DNA from: Pseudomonas helmanticensis
GTDB lineage: Bacteria; Pseudomonadota; Gammaproteobacteria; Pseudomonadales; Pseudomonadaceae
DNA: 64,000 nt
Direction: 5' to 3'
NCBI RefSeq assembly: GCF_900182985.1
Contig: NZ_FXUY01000001.1
Coordinates: 496,001-560,000, forward strand
Part shown: in pieces, positions 16,169 to 24,147 of the stretch
Layout: each line of letters begins with the position of its first letter
How positions within the stretch are numbered: the stretch's first letter is position 1
Notes under the pieces: generated by a model
What the model saw: only the letters and a program-made list of their open reading frames with translations
Database searches by the model: none
What the model was told of the DNA's origin: nothing
Position numbers and translations under genes: made by a program

Positions 16169-16259
16169 CTGTAGGAGTGAGCCTGCTCGCGATAGCAATC
16201 TGTCAGTAACGAGTAAGTTGACTGACACACCGCTATCGCGAGCAGGCTCACTCCTACAG
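16169..16259. repeat. REP/REPIN palindrome, family B
   Basis: A full family B inverted pair (GTAGGAGTGAGCCTGCTCGCGATAGC and complement) between the convergent SRPBCC and histidine kinase genes. Confidence 0.9.
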
Positions 16260-16281
16260 GGGTTGCATTCCAAGGGGGAGG

Positions 16282-17676
16282 TCAGGAGTTTTCGATCAGG
16301 CTCTGCCGGCAATCGAGCAGCAGTTTCGCCCCGCCCAGATCGCTGCTGCCGACTTCCAGGCTGAAGCCGTGCAGACTGACAATCGCAGCCACTATCGACA
16401 AGCCCAGACCAAAGCCACTTTGCGGCTGCCCACCTTCAGCACGATAGAAGCGCTGGAACACCGCCTCACGTTCCGATTCGGGAATCCCCGGCCCTGAGTC
16501 GTGCACTTCGATCCGCGTCTGCCCACCGGCATTCACCCCGCGCAACATTACCGTGCCGCCGGGCGGGGTGAACTTGATCGAGTTGCTCAGCAGGTTCGCC
16601 AACGCCTCGAACAACAACGCCCGATCACCATTGAGCGGCGGTAATGTCTCCGGCATGTTCAGCTCGAAACACAGCTCGCCTTCCTCGGCCAACGGCAGGT
16701 AGAACTCATGCAATTCTTCCAGCAGTTGCACCGGATCCAGCTCGACGAACCCTGAACGCCGCTGCCGATCCTCCAGCTCGGAAATCCGCAGCAATCCGCG
16801 AAAACGCGCCATCAACGTGTCCGCTTCCGCCAGCACCAGATCCAGTTGCGCCGCCTCCTGCGTGCCTTCGCCGGCCTGTTGCTGCATGCGATACAACTGC
16901 GCGCGCAGGCGCGTCAGCGGGGTGCGCAAATCGTGGGCGATGTTGTCGCAGACGCCTTTGACCTCATTCATCAAGCGCTCGATACGTTCGAGCATGGCGT
17001 TGACGATGGCCGCGAGCATGTCCAGTTCATCGCGGCGGTTGGACAGCGGCAAACGGTGCGTCAGGTCACCGGCAACAATCGACTGCGCGCTGGCCTGAAT
17101 CGCCCGAATCCGCCGCAACGGGCGGCGCCGCAGCAAATGCCAACCGGCAATCCCCGGCAGAATCGTCAGCGACACACCCCAGAACAGCGCATGCAAAATG
17201 ATCCGCGTCACCGCGAACAGCGAGCCGTTGTCGCGCAGCAATACCAGCCAGCGCCCATCGCGGGTTTGCGTGGCGACGGCATCGCAGCTGTCATTGGGCA
17301 GGGTCGGGTCATCGGAGTCGGCGCAATCGGCGAGCATGTGGATCTTGCCGTCCAGCGGCAGGCCTTCGGGGATCTGCTGCAAGGCGCCGCCGAGGTAGAC
17401 GCCCTGCGCATCGAACAGACCGTAGGCGTCGATGCCGCGAATGTCGAAGGTCATGCTCGCGGCGAGGGCTTCTTCCAGTTGTTCACCGCGAAAGTGCGAG
17501 AACAGATGCTGACGTTGCATCAACGAATGTTTGGCGAGGTTGTCGAGGTAACCGGAGACTTCGTAATACATGACCCCCATGAGGATCGCGCTCCACGCCA
17601 CGAACAGCGAACTGTACAGCGCCAGCAAACGGCTGCTGGAGGAGCGCCAACCGTCAGACGGGTTCGGCAATGACAT
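16282..17676 (-). CDS. Two-component sensor histidine kinase
   Basis: A 464-residue membrane kinase. TM1 spans about residues 17-40, a periplasmic sensor about 41-155, and TM2 about 157-182. A HAMP linker follows, then the dimerisation domain with the phospho-acceptor His248 in CDNIAHDLRTPLTRLRA. The ATP-binding domain has the N box (ANLLSNSIKFTP), G1 (VHDSGPGIPE) and G2 (GFGLGLSIV). Its coding start overlaps the response regulator stop by 23 bp, so the two are co-translated with the regulator first. The periplasmic part contains Cys118 and Cys131 in an acidic loop (DCADSDDPTLPNDSC), which might form a disulfide or sense a cation; that is inference. Confidence 0.9.
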   Translation of the reverse strand: MSLPNPSDGWRSSSSRLLALYSSLFVAWSAILMGVMYYEVSGYLDNLAKHSLMQRQHLFSHFRGEQLEEALAASMTFDIRGIDAYGLFDAQGVYLGGALQQIPEGLPLDGKIHMLADCADSDDPTLPNDSCDAVATQTRDGRWLVLLRDNGSLFAVTRIILHALFWGVSLTILPGIAGWHLLRRRPLRRIRAIQASAQSIVAGDLTHRLPLSNRRDELDMLAAIVNAMLERIERLMNEVKGVCDNIAHDLRTPLTRLRAQLYRMQQQAGEGTQEAAQLDLVLAEADTLMARFRGLLRISELEDRQRRSGFVELDPVQLLEELHEFYLPLAEEGELCFELNMPETLPPLNGDRALLFEALANLLSNSIKFTPPGGTVMLRGVNAGGQTRIEVHDSGPGIPESEREAVFQRFYRAEGGQPQSGFGLGLSIVAAIVSLHGFSLEVGSSDLGGAKLLLDCRQSLIENS

Positions 17677-18337
17677 AACCCGAGCCTCGTACCGTGCGGA
17701 TCAGCGGAACGTTGCCCACTGCGTCGATCTTCTTGCGCAGACGGCCGATGTGCACGTCGATCAGGTTGGTGCCCGGGTCGAAGTGATAACCCCAGACTTC
17801 TTCGAAAATCATCATCCGCGAAAGGATCTGGCCACTGTTGCGCATGAGGAATTCGAGCAGTTTGTATTCGGTCGGCAGCAGCGTCAGTACCTGTTCGGCA
17901 CGTCGCGCTTCGTGGCTGATCAGGTCCAGCTCAAGGTCGGCGACCTGCAAGGTGGTGGCCTGAGTCGCGCCGCTGTTCTGCCGACGCAGCAACACTTCGA
18001 CCCGCGCTGCCATTTCATCGGTGGCGAACGGTTTGGTCAGATAATCATCGCCGCCGGCACGCAAGCCGCGCACGCGTTCATCGACATCGGAGAGGGCGCT
18101 GATCATCAGAATCGGCGTGGCCACGCCCATGGTGCGCAGCGTGGTGACGATGGCCAGGCCATCGAGTTCGGGGAGCATGCGATCGAGGGTGATCAAATCG
18201 TAGTTGCCGCTTACGGCGCGGTCGAGGCCTTCACGGCCATTGTCGACCCAGTCTACGTCCAGCCCGTGGCTGCTCAGTTCGGCGACGATTTCCCGAGCGG
18301 TCACGGCGTCGTCTTCGATGGTCAAGATACGAGTCAT
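17654..18337 (-). CDS. OmpR family response regulator
   Basis: A 227-residue regulator. The receiver domain spans residues 1-118, with acidic residues Glu8-Asp9-Asp10, phospho-acceptor Asp52 in LITLDRMLPELDG, switch Ser80 and Lys102 in YLTKPFA. The C-terminal winged helix spans about residues 128-225 and ends NLIDVHIGRLRKKIDAVGNVPLIRTVRGSGYVI. The start at MTRILTIEDD is chosen because the receiver then begins normally. It forms an operon with the downstream histidine kinase. The targets are unknown; the pair resembles metal- or envelope-responding systems but lacks a defining neighbour. Confidence 0.9.
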   Translation of the reverse strand: MTRILTIEDDAVTAREIVAELSSHGLDVDWVDNGREGLDRAVSGNYDLITLDRMLPELDGLAIVTTLRTMGVATPILMISALSDVDERVRGLRAGGDDYLTKPFATDEMAARVEVLLRRQNSGATQATTLQVADLELDLISHEARRAEQVLTLLPTEYKLLEFLMRNSGQILSRMMIFEEVWGYHFDPGTNLIDVHIGRLRKKIDAVGNVPLIRTVRGSGYVIAEPV

Positions 18338-18503
18338 AGGCAGGCCTGCTGATCGGTTCAAACGGAATGGCAGCATTTTGCCAAGAAAATCCGCTGACGC
18401 TTTAAATTAACTTTCATGTTGTAGCTGTCATTTGCGCGCCTTGGCGATTAATTTGCGAGAACGTTGATATCATCTGGCCATAAATTCAATCAGGAGCGGT
18501 CCT

Positions 18504-18839
18504 GTGCGTATCTCCATTCGCCGTGGCTGGATGCCAATCACCGGGTTCTTATTGTTGCTGTTCAGCGCTTCAACCTGGGCGGCCAACACCCCGTGTTCCG
18601 GGAAAAAGGGCGGCATTGCTCGCTGCGATGGCGACCTGTTCCTGTGCAATGACGGCTCGATCAGCGGTTCGAAGAAAAGCTGCGCGGCCATGTTTGGCGA
18701 GCGCCAGCAGGCCCGACCGCAAAACTTCCTGCAGAGCGACGATGGCTGCGCCTGCGGCAGCGGATCGTTCTGCACTGGCCCACGCGGTGGCGTGTATTGC
18801 CTGACGCCCAGCGGTCACAAAAGCTACAAACGCAAATAG
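18504..18839 (+). CDS. Small secreted Cys-rich protein of unknown function
   Basis: A 111-residue protein starting at GTG 18504 with a CAGGAG site upstream. Residues 1-26 form a signal peptide (Arg-rich start, LLLLFSASTWA, cut before ANTPC). The mature 85 residues carry eight Cys in patterned spacing (PCSGKKGGIARCDGDLFLCNDGS, SKKSCAAMFG, CACGSGSFCTGPRGGVYC) and a basic tail. They are expected to form disulfide bonds in the periplasm. The Gly/Cys blocks suggest a compact fold, perhaps four disulfides. I do not recognise a named family. It is divergent from the two-component operon. Confidence 0.75.
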   Translation: MRISIRRGWMPITGFLLLLFSASTWAANTPCSGKKGGIARCDGDLFLCNDGSISGSKKSCAAMFGERQQARPQNFLQSDDGCACGSGSFCTGPRGGVYCLTPSGHKSYKRK

Positions 18840-18961
18840 CTGGCATTTGTGCCAATGCATAAAACCCGCTGTTATCCGGCTGTTGTTGCAATTTGCATGG
18901 TCCTGGGAAGTTCATTCTTTATAACTGATTGAAAACAAACGATTTATTTAATTTCTGCGAC

Positions 18962-18977
18962 TGGCACGGTCACTGCA
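18962..18977 (+). promoter_or_regulatory. Sigma-54 (RpoN) promoter, -24/-12
   Basis: TGGCACGGTCACTGCA matches the RpoN consensus TGGCACG-N4-TTGCA with one mismatch and has exactly ten bases between the invariant GG (18963-18964) and GC (18975-18976). It lies about 55 bp upstream of the ATG of the membrane-protein gene at 19032, in the right direction. Confidence 0.7.
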
Positions 18978-19031
18978 ATTCCTCTGATGACGAGTTGTAA
19001 CACCATTTTTCATGCCTGGAGCAGAACAACA

Positions 19032-19961
19032 ATGAATAGATCCTCTGATGGGTTATATCCTGCCTTCGAAGAGTCGAGCAGCGTTTCGGGCGTGTCCTGG
19101 GGCGCGATTTTCGCAGGTGCTGCGGCAGCCGCTGCCCTGTCGATGATTTTGGTCCTGCTCGGTTTCGGTTTGGGTTTCTCTGCCGTTTCACCGTGGGCCG
19201 GAGAGGGCGTCAGCGCCAAGGGCCTGGGTATTTCAACTATTGTCTGGCTGGCGGCGACGCAAATCATCGCTTCCGGCATGGGCGGTTACATCGCCGGTCG
19301 CCTGCGGGTGAAGTGGGCGAACATGCACGGCGATGAGGTGTATTTCCGCGACACCGCGCACGGTTTCCTTGCCTGGTGTGTGGCGACGTTGGTCACCGCG
19401 GTTTTGGTGGTTGGCTCGGTCAGCAGCGTCATCAGTGGCGGTGTCCAGGCCGGTGCCAGTGTCGCTGGCGGTGCAGCCAGTGCCATGACTCAGGCAGCAG
19501 GTTCCGCTGCGGCGAACACCGACAGCAACCAGTACGGCTACTACATCGATAGCCTGTTTCGCGATGACCGTCCGGCCTCCGTCAGCGATGACGCCGCGCA
19601 TGGCGCAGTAGCCCGCATCTTCGCGCAAAGCCTGGCCAACGGTCAGCTCAGCGCCGAAGACCGCACCTACCTCGCACAACTGGTGGCCCAGCGGACCAAC
19701 CTGACGCAGGCCGATGCCGAACGTCGTGTTGACGAGATCTACGCCCGTACCCAGAAAGCCCTGGCCGATGCCAAGTTGAAAGCTCAACAAGCCGCCGACA
19801 CCGCTGCCAAAGTCGCCGCCTGGACTTCGCTGTGGATGTTCATCTCGCTGCTGGCCGGTGCGTTCTTTGCCAGTTTCGCGGCTACTTTCGGCGGTCGCCG
19901 TCGCGATGCAGTCGAATACGTTGAAGTCGATACCTACACCACGACCACTCCAGTCCGTTAA
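19032..19961 (+). CDS. Gly/Ala-rich inner-membrane protein of unknown function
   Basis: A 309-residue protein. Residues 20-55 and 63-85 are hydrophobic helices (GAIFAGAAAAAALSMILVLLGFGLGF; STIVWLAATQIIASGMGGYIAGRLR). A third lies near 110-135 (FLAWCVATLVTAVLVVGSVSSVISGG), and a fourth near the end (WTSLWMFISLLAGAFFASFAATFGGRRR). Between them is a soluble, Ala/Gln/Asp-rich stretch with a likely coiled coil (residues about 215-265). The pattern is that of the PhnA-like/YrzE membrane proteins found in many proteobacteria, function unknown. The start is at ATG 19032. A sigma-54 promoter lies upstream, and a 24-residue membrane peptide gene follows 15 bp downstream. Confidence 0.8.
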   Translation: MNRSSDGLYPAFEESSSVSGVSWGAIFAGAAAAAALSMILVLLGFGLGFSAVSPWAGEGVSAKGLGISTIVWLAATQIIASGMGGYIAGRLRVKWANMHGDEVYFRDTAHGFLAWCVATLVTAVLVVGSVSSVISGGVQAGASVAGGAASAMTQAAGSAAANTDSNQYGYYIDSLFRDDRPASVSDDAAHGAVARIFAQSLANGQLSAEDRTYLAQLVAQRTNLTQADAERRVDEIYARTQKALADAKLKAQQAADTAAKVAAWTSLWMFISLLAGAFFASFAATFGGRRRDAVEYVEVDTYTTTTPVR

Positions 19962-19976
19962 ACAAGGAGCATGACC

Positions 19977-20051
19977 ATGCGCTCATTACTGCTGTTTTTC
20001 CTCGGCGTACCGATCCCGATCATCATTCTGATTGCTCTGTTCGTGCACTGA
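19977..20051 (+). CDS. 24-residue single-span membrane peptide
   Basis: A very short reading frame encoding 24 residues (MRSLLLFFLGVPIPIIILIA plus LFVH). It is almost wholly hydrophobic with a central Pro-Ile-Pro kink and a His at the end, and would form one membrane helix. AAGGAG lies seven bases before ATG 19977; an earlier in-frame ATG at 19971 is too close to that site. It follows the membrane-protein gene by 15 bp and precedes a terminator, so it is likely the last gene of that transcript. I recall near-identical peptides annotated in other pseudomonads, which supports its being real. Confidence 0.75.
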   Translation: MRSLLLFFLGVPIPIIILIALFVH

Positions 20052-20077
20052 TTGCTCCATTGAGGCCCATGCCTCGG

Positions 20078-20108
20078 CCGCTTCCACCTTCGGGTGGAAG
20101 CGGCTTTT
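20078..20108 (+). terminator. Intrinsic terminator
   Basis: An eleven-base stem CCGCTTCCACC/GGTGGAAGCGG with a TTCG loop, followed by CTTTTT. It ends the transcript of the membrane protein and 24-residue peptide genes. Confidence 0.92.
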
Positions 20109-20178
20109 TGCTTTCTGCGGAAACAGCGGCGAGAATCGGCGCCGGAAGTGGATTGGCCGCTTTTAACTCTCTTTAAGG

Positions 20179-20727
20179 ATGAACACGTTGGACAAGAAGG
20201 AAACCAGGCGCCAGTTGGTTGAAATGCTCGAAGGCGGGCGCTCGAAAACTGAAACCTTCAAGGCGTTGTCGGGTGGTGCGGTTAAAGATCGCGTATTAGC
20301 GGCCTGGATTGCGGGTCGTCCGGATCCGGCACTGAGGGATAAGCATTCACTCAAAGTCACCCTGCTGGTTGTGTTGACCTGCATCCAGGCATTTATCGGC
20401 TCAGTCGCCGGCTTCTTCCTGTTCTATGACGCGAGCGCCGGCCTGGCATTGACCATGCTGTTGATCGCTGGTGGCATTCCGTTGTTGTTTGCATGGTGCT
20501 TTTACAAGAACGTGGCGGCGGCTTATACCGTCTACATTATCCTGACCATCAGTCAGGTTTCACGCATGTTCAAGGGTTATGAAGAAGATCCGGTATCGAC
20601 CGTGATTGGCGTCGTCATCACCCTGGCCATGGTGTTCTACGCTGCCTGGGTCAAATCGCTGCTGTTCCCGGACCTTGCGTTGATCGGCCCGAAAAAGATC
20701 AAGGGGCAGTTCGTCTTCTCCAATTGA
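20179..20727 (+). CDS. Membrane protein of unknown function
   Basis: A 182-residue protein. Residues 1-50 are soluble and helical (KKETRRQLVEMLEGGRSKTETFKALSGGAVKDRVLAAWIAGRPDP), resembling a small DNA-binding-like or anti-sigma-like helical pair. Four hydrophobic helices follow at about 57-78, 84-103, 110-128 and 137-158. No family is recognised. It has its own ribosome-binding site (AAGGATG) and is followed by the hcn promoter region. Confidence 0.75.
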   Translation: MNTLDKKETRRQLVEMLEGGRSKTETFKALSGGAVKDRVLAAWIAGRPDPALRDKHSLKVTLLVVLTCIQAFIGSVAGFFLFYDASAGLALTMLLIAGGIPLLFAWCFYKNVAAAYTVYIILTISQVSRMFKGYEEDPVSTVIGVVITLAMVFYAAWVKSLLFPDLALIGPKKIKGQFVFSN

Positions 20728-20752
20728 TCGTTGGACAATCCGACCGCTTTCA

Positions 20753-20766
20753 CTGGCCTGGATCAA
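20753..20766 (+). promoter_or_regulatory. Putative ANR (FNR-type) box of the hcn promoter
   Basis: CTGGCCTGGATCAA has a perfect right half of the ANR box (ATCAA) and a weak left half (CTGGC for TTGAT). If centred at -41.5 as in class II ANR promoters, the start site falls near 20801 and a weak -10 hexamer TAACTT sits at 20789-20794. ANR control of hcnABC under low oxygen is established in P. aeruginosa and P. protegens; here it is inferred. Confidence 0.55.
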
Positions 20767-20952
20767 TATTTCCCGCGGCGATATCCCCTAACTTAAAAGA
20801 TCCAAGCCCTTGCCGCGGGATCGACTACATTACCTGCACGCGCACCAGGTTGCGCTGACGGAGTACCGTAGTCCGACCTTCAAAATGCATTAGAAAAACG
20901 GGTCGACACGGTGTAGTGCAGCAAGGAGCTGGCGCAAAACTCCACTAAATTT

Positions 20953-20962
20953 TCACGGAAGA
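20953..20962 (+). promoter_or_regulatory. RsmA/RsmE binding site over the hcnA ribosome-binding site
   Basis: In RNA form, TCACGGAAGA fits the RsmA/RsmE consensus A/U-C-A-N-G-G-A-N-G-U/A at every position, and its GGA is also the Shine-Dalgarno core nine bases before the hcnA ATG. Other GGA triplets lie upstream in the leader (near 20859 and 20929). This is the arrangement through which the Gac/Rsm cascade represses hcnA translation in P. protegens CHA0. Confidence 0.8.
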
Positions 20963-20970
20963 TCATTGCA

Positions 20971-21285
20971 ATGCACTGCCTAGAAAGAACCTTCGATATC
21001 CAGCCCTTGGCGCAGGCGGATATGACCGTCCACATCAACGGCCAAGCGGTCACCGCTGCAATCGGCGAAACCGTCCTCAGCGTCATTCAATCCCTCGGCG
21101 TACGCCAGATCGCGCGTAACGATCATGACCAGATCAGCGGCGCTTACTGCGGCATGGGCGTGTGCCAGTGCTGCCTGGTGAAAATCAATGGCCGACACAA
21201 GCGCCGCGCCTGCCAGACCGTGGTGCGCGACGGCATGCAGATCGAAACCCAGGTCAACCGCATCACTGCGCAGGAGGTCGTATGA
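20971..21285 (+). CDS. hcnA: Hydrogen cyanide synthase subunit HcnA
   Basis: A 104-residue [2Fe-2S] protein, the same length as HcnA of P. aeruginosa. Cys60, Cys65, Cys68 and Cys81 form the ferredoxin-type cluster motif (YCGMGVCQCC then RRACQT). HcnABC is a membrane-associated complex that oxidises glycine to HCN and CO2. HcnA passes electrons between the two flavoproteins and the respiratory chain. The N-terminal ERTFDIQPLAQADMTVHINGQ is characteristic of HcnA rather than of opine oxidase homologues. It is the first gene of hcnABC, and its stop overlaps the hcnB start (ATGA). An ANR-like box and an RsmE site lie upstream. Confidence 0.92.
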   Translation: MHCLERTFDIQPLAQADMTVHINGQAVTAAIGETVLSVIQSLGVRQIARNDHDQISGAYCGMGVCQCCLVKINGRHKRRACQTVVRDGMQIETQVNRITAQEVV

Positions 21286-22691
21286 ACCTGCAACCGGTGA
21301 TCGTCGGCGGTGGTCCGGCGGGAATGGCGGCGGCCATCGAACTGGCTCGTCATGGTGTGCGCTGCACCTTGCTTGAAGAGGCCTCGCGCCTCGGCGGCGT
21401 GGTCTATCGCGGGCCGCTGCGGGACGGTGTGCAACTGGATTACCTGGGGCCGCGCTACTCCGAAGCACTGGGCAAACTGCACGGTGAATTTCAGGAACAG
21501 TCCGGGCTGATCGACGTGCGCCTCAACCATCGTGTGGTCGGCGCCGAAGGCAGCCGCGCCTTGGTGGTGCTGGACGCCGACGAGCAACTGCACGAGATCG
21601 CGTATCCGCAGCTGCTGCTGGCGGCCGGTTGCCACGAACGCAGCGTGCCGTTTCCCGGCTGGACCTTGCCGGGAGTGATCATGCTCGGCGGTCTGCAACT
21701 GCAAATCAAAAGTGGCGTGGTCAAGCCGCAAGGGCCGGTGATCATCGCCGGCACCGGGCCGTTGCTGCCACTGGTGGCGACGCAGTTGCATGCTTCCGGC
21801 GTCAGTGTCGCCGGCGTGTATGAGGCCTGCGCATTCGGCAAGATTGCCCGCGAGAGCCTGGCATTGCTGAACAAACCGCAGCTGTTCCTCGATGGCTTGA
21901 GCATGCTGGCGTACCTGAAACTGCACGGCATCCCGATGAACTACGGCTGGGGCGTAGTCGAAGCGCATGGCGAAGGCGAGCTGAAAAGCGTCAGCGTCGC
22001 GCCGTACTCGGCGACGTGGGAGCCTGATCTGAGCCGGGTCGAGCGCTTCGAAGCGAAGACGCTGGCGGTCGGTTACGGCTTTATTCCGCGTACCCAGCTC
22101 AGCCAGCAAATGGGCCTCGATCACGGCTTCAGCGATGACGGATATCTGCGCGCCAATTCGAATGTCTGGCAGCAAAGCAATGAACCTCACGTGCATTTGG
22201 CCGGCGACATGGGCGGGATTCGCGGCGGTGAAGCGGCGATGCTGGCGGGCAAGATCGCGGCGACTTCGATCCTCCTGCAACGCGGTGTCCTCGAAGAAGA
22301 ACTGGCCGGCGTGCGCCGCGACCGCTACCTGAGCAAACTCCGTGCGATCGTGCGGTTCCGCGCCGCCGTCGATCGCTACACCGAACGTGGCGTCGGCCAG
22401 ACCGCTTTGCCGGCCGCCGACACGGTGATCTGCCGTTGCGAACACGCCACCCGTGCCGACATCGATCTGGCGCTGGAGCAGGGCGTGCAAGACATCGCCA
22501 GCCTGAAAATGCGCACCCGCGTAAGCATGGGCGATTGCCAGGGGCGCATGTGCGTCGGCTATTGCAGCGACCGGTTACGCCAGGCCACCGGGCGCAAGGA
22601 CGTCGGTTGGTTGCGCCCGCGATTCCCGATTGATCCGATTCCTTTTTCCGCGTTCCAGTCCGTCGGCACGGAGGCCGCTTCCCATGAGTAA
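21282..22691 (+). CDS. hcnB: Hydrogen cyanide synthase subunit HcnB
   Basis: A 469-residue FAD/NAD-binding oxidoreductase. The N-terminal Rossmann motif VIVGGGPAGMAAAIELARHG (residues about 5-24) binds FAD, and a second nucleotide motif is at PVIIAGTGPLLPLVATQL. Near the C-terminus, VICRCEHATRADIDLALEQG with GRMCVGYCSDR is the BFD-like iron-sulfur-type segment shared with opine oxidases. It is translationally coupled to hcnA (ATGA overlap) and overlaps hcnC by eight bases, as in known hcn operons. Confidence 0.92.
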   Translation: MNLQPVIVGGGPAGMAAAIELARHGVRCTLLEEASRLGGVVYRGPLRDGVQLDYLGPRYSEALGKLHGEFQEQSGLIDVRLNHRVVGAEGSRALVVLDADEQLHEIAYPQLLLAAGCHERSVPFPGWTLPGVIMLGGLQLQIKSGVVKPQGPVIIAGTGPLLPLVATQLHASGVSVAGVYEACAFGKIARESLALLNKPQLFLDGLSMLAYLKLHGIPMNYGWGVVEAHGEGELKSVSVAPYSATWEPDLSRVERFEAKTLAVGYGFIPRTQLSQQMGLDHGFSDDGYLRANSNVWQQSNEPHVHLAGDMGGIRGGEAAMLAGKIAATSILLQRGVLEEELAGVRRDRYLSKLRAIVRFRAAVDRYTERGVGQTALPAADTVICRCEHATRADIDLALEQGVQDIASLKMRTRVSMGDCQGRMCVGYCSDRLRQATGRKDVGWLRPRFPIDPIPFSAFQSVGTEAASHE

Positions 22692-23943
22692 GTTCTATGA
22701 CGTGATCATCGCCGGTGGCGGCGTGATCGGGGCGTCCTGCGCCTACCAGTTATCCAAGCGCAAAAACCTCAAAGTGGCGCTGATCGATGCCAAGCGCCCA
22801 GGCAACGCTACCCGCGCTTCGGCCGGCGGCTTGTGGGCGATCGGTGAGTCGGTCGGCCTCGGCTGCGGGGTGATTTTCTTCCGCATGATGTCGGCCAACC
22901 GCAAGCGCGAAACCCAGGGCGCGGCGGTGGCGGTGGACGCGAGCACGCCGCATATTCTGCCGGAGTCATTCTTTGATTTTGCCCTGCAGTCCAACGCCCT
23001 GTACCCGGCGCTGCACCGCGAACTCAAAGACAACCACGGGATGGATTTCAAGTTCGAAAAGACCGGGCTGAAGTTCGTTATTTATGACGATGAGGATCGA
23101 CTCTATGCCGAACACATCGTCAGCTGCATTCCGCACCTGGCCGATCAGGTGCGCTGGCTCGATCAGGCGGCGCTGCGCGAGGCCGAACCGAGCGTCAGCC
23201 ATGAAGCGCGCGGGGCGCTGGAGTTTCTCTGCGACCATCAGGTCAGCCCGTTCCGCCTCGCCGATGCCTATGCCGAAGGTGCCCGGCAAAATGGCGTCGA
23301 CTTCTACGTCAACACCAACGTCACCGGCGTGCTGCATCACGGCTCGCGCGTGACCGGCGTGCAGACAGCCGAGGAGGGCGTGTTCCACTGCAAGACCCTG
23401 ATCAACGCGGCGGGCGCCTGGGCGGCGGATCTGAGTGAATGGGCCAGCGGCATTCGTATCCCGGTGAAACCGGTGAAGGGCCAGATCCTGCTGACCGAAC
23501 GCATGCCGAAAATCCTCAACGGCTGCCTGACCACCAGCGATTGTTACGTCGCGCAAAAGGACAATGGCGAGATCCTGATCGGCAGCACCACCGAAGACAA
23601 AGGCTTCGACGTGACCACCACCTACCCGGAAATCGCCGGACTGGTGCAGGGTGCGGTGCGCTGTCTGCCGGAGCTGAAGGACGTCAACCTCAAACGCACC
23701 TGGGCGGGATTACGTCCGGGTTCGCCGGATGAGCTGCCGATCCTCGGGCCGATGCGTGGCGTGGAGGGTTATCTGAATGCCTGCGGACATTTCCGCACTG
23801 GCATCCTGACCTCGGCGATCACGGGCGTGCTGCTCGACAAACTGGTCAACGACGAGCCGCTACCGCTGGACATCACGCCGTTCCTGGCGGACCGCTTTGA
23901 AGCGGCCCCGATCCGACCAGCGCCCGAGCTCGAGCTGGCCTGA
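22684..23943 (+). CDS. hcnC: Hydrogen cyanide synthase subunit HcnC
   Basis: A 419-residue D-amino-acid-oxidase-type flavoprotein. The FAD motif is DVIIAGGGVIGASCAYQLSKR at residues 5-25. The glycine-oxidase features are the central INAAGAWAADLSEWA and the C-terminal TWAGLRPGSPDELPILGPMRGVEGYLNACGHFRTGI. It is expected to be the glycine-oxidising subunit of the cyanide synthase. It is the last gene of the operon and is followed directly by a family A REP that may end or protect the transcript. No cyanide-insensitive oxidase gene lies in the window. Confidence 0.92.
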   Translation: MSKFYDVIIAGGGVIGASCAYQLSKRKNLKVALIDAKRPGNATRASAGGLWAIGESVGLGCGVIFFRMMSANRKRETQGAAVAVDASTPHILPESFFDFALQSNALYPALHRELKDNHGMDFKFEKTGLKFVIYDDEDRLYAEHIVSCIPHLADQVRWLDQAALREAEPSVSHEARGALEFLCDHQVSPFRLADAYAEGARQNGVDFYVNTNVTGVLHHGSRVTGVQTAEEGVFHCKTLINAAGAWAADLSEWASGIRIPVKPVKGQILLTERMPKILNGCLTTSDCYVAQKDNGEILIGSTTEDKGFDVTTTYPEIAGLVQGAVRCLPELKDVNLKRTWAGLRPGSPDELPILGPMRGVEGYLNACGHFRTGILTSAITGVLLDKLVNDEPLPLDITPFLADRFEAAPIRPAPELELA

Positions 23944-23954
23944 CCCAATCCCCC

Positions 23955-24037
23955 GTAGGAGCTGCCGAAGGCTGCGATCTTTTGATCTGGTTTTTAAGAT
24001 CAAGATCAAAAGATCGCAGCCTTCGGCAGCTCCTACA
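23955..24037. repeat. REP/REPIN palindrome, family A
   Basis: A full inverted pair of the GCCGAAGG variant, 11 bases after the hcnC stop. Confidence 0.9.
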
Positions 24038-24079
24038 GGGTTCCGGGTCGTGTACAGAATATGGGTACGACTCGACCAC

Positions 24080-24107
24080 TGTGGGAGCGGGCTTGCCCGC
24101 GAAGGCG
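24080..24107. repeat. Single REP half, family B
   Basis: An unpaired family B arm (GTGGGAGCGGGCTTGCCCGCGA) between hcnC and the Kef gene. Confidence 0.8.
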
Positions 24108-24147
24108 CCAGTCCGGCCAACCTCATATTTGGATCTGTGCAAAGACG

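Noticed and set aside
20971..23943. Opine oxidase (ooxAB-type) rather than cyanide synthase
   Set aside because: Lengths 104/469/419, the HcnA N-terminal text, gene overlaps and the Rsm/ANR-type leader all fit hcnABC better.
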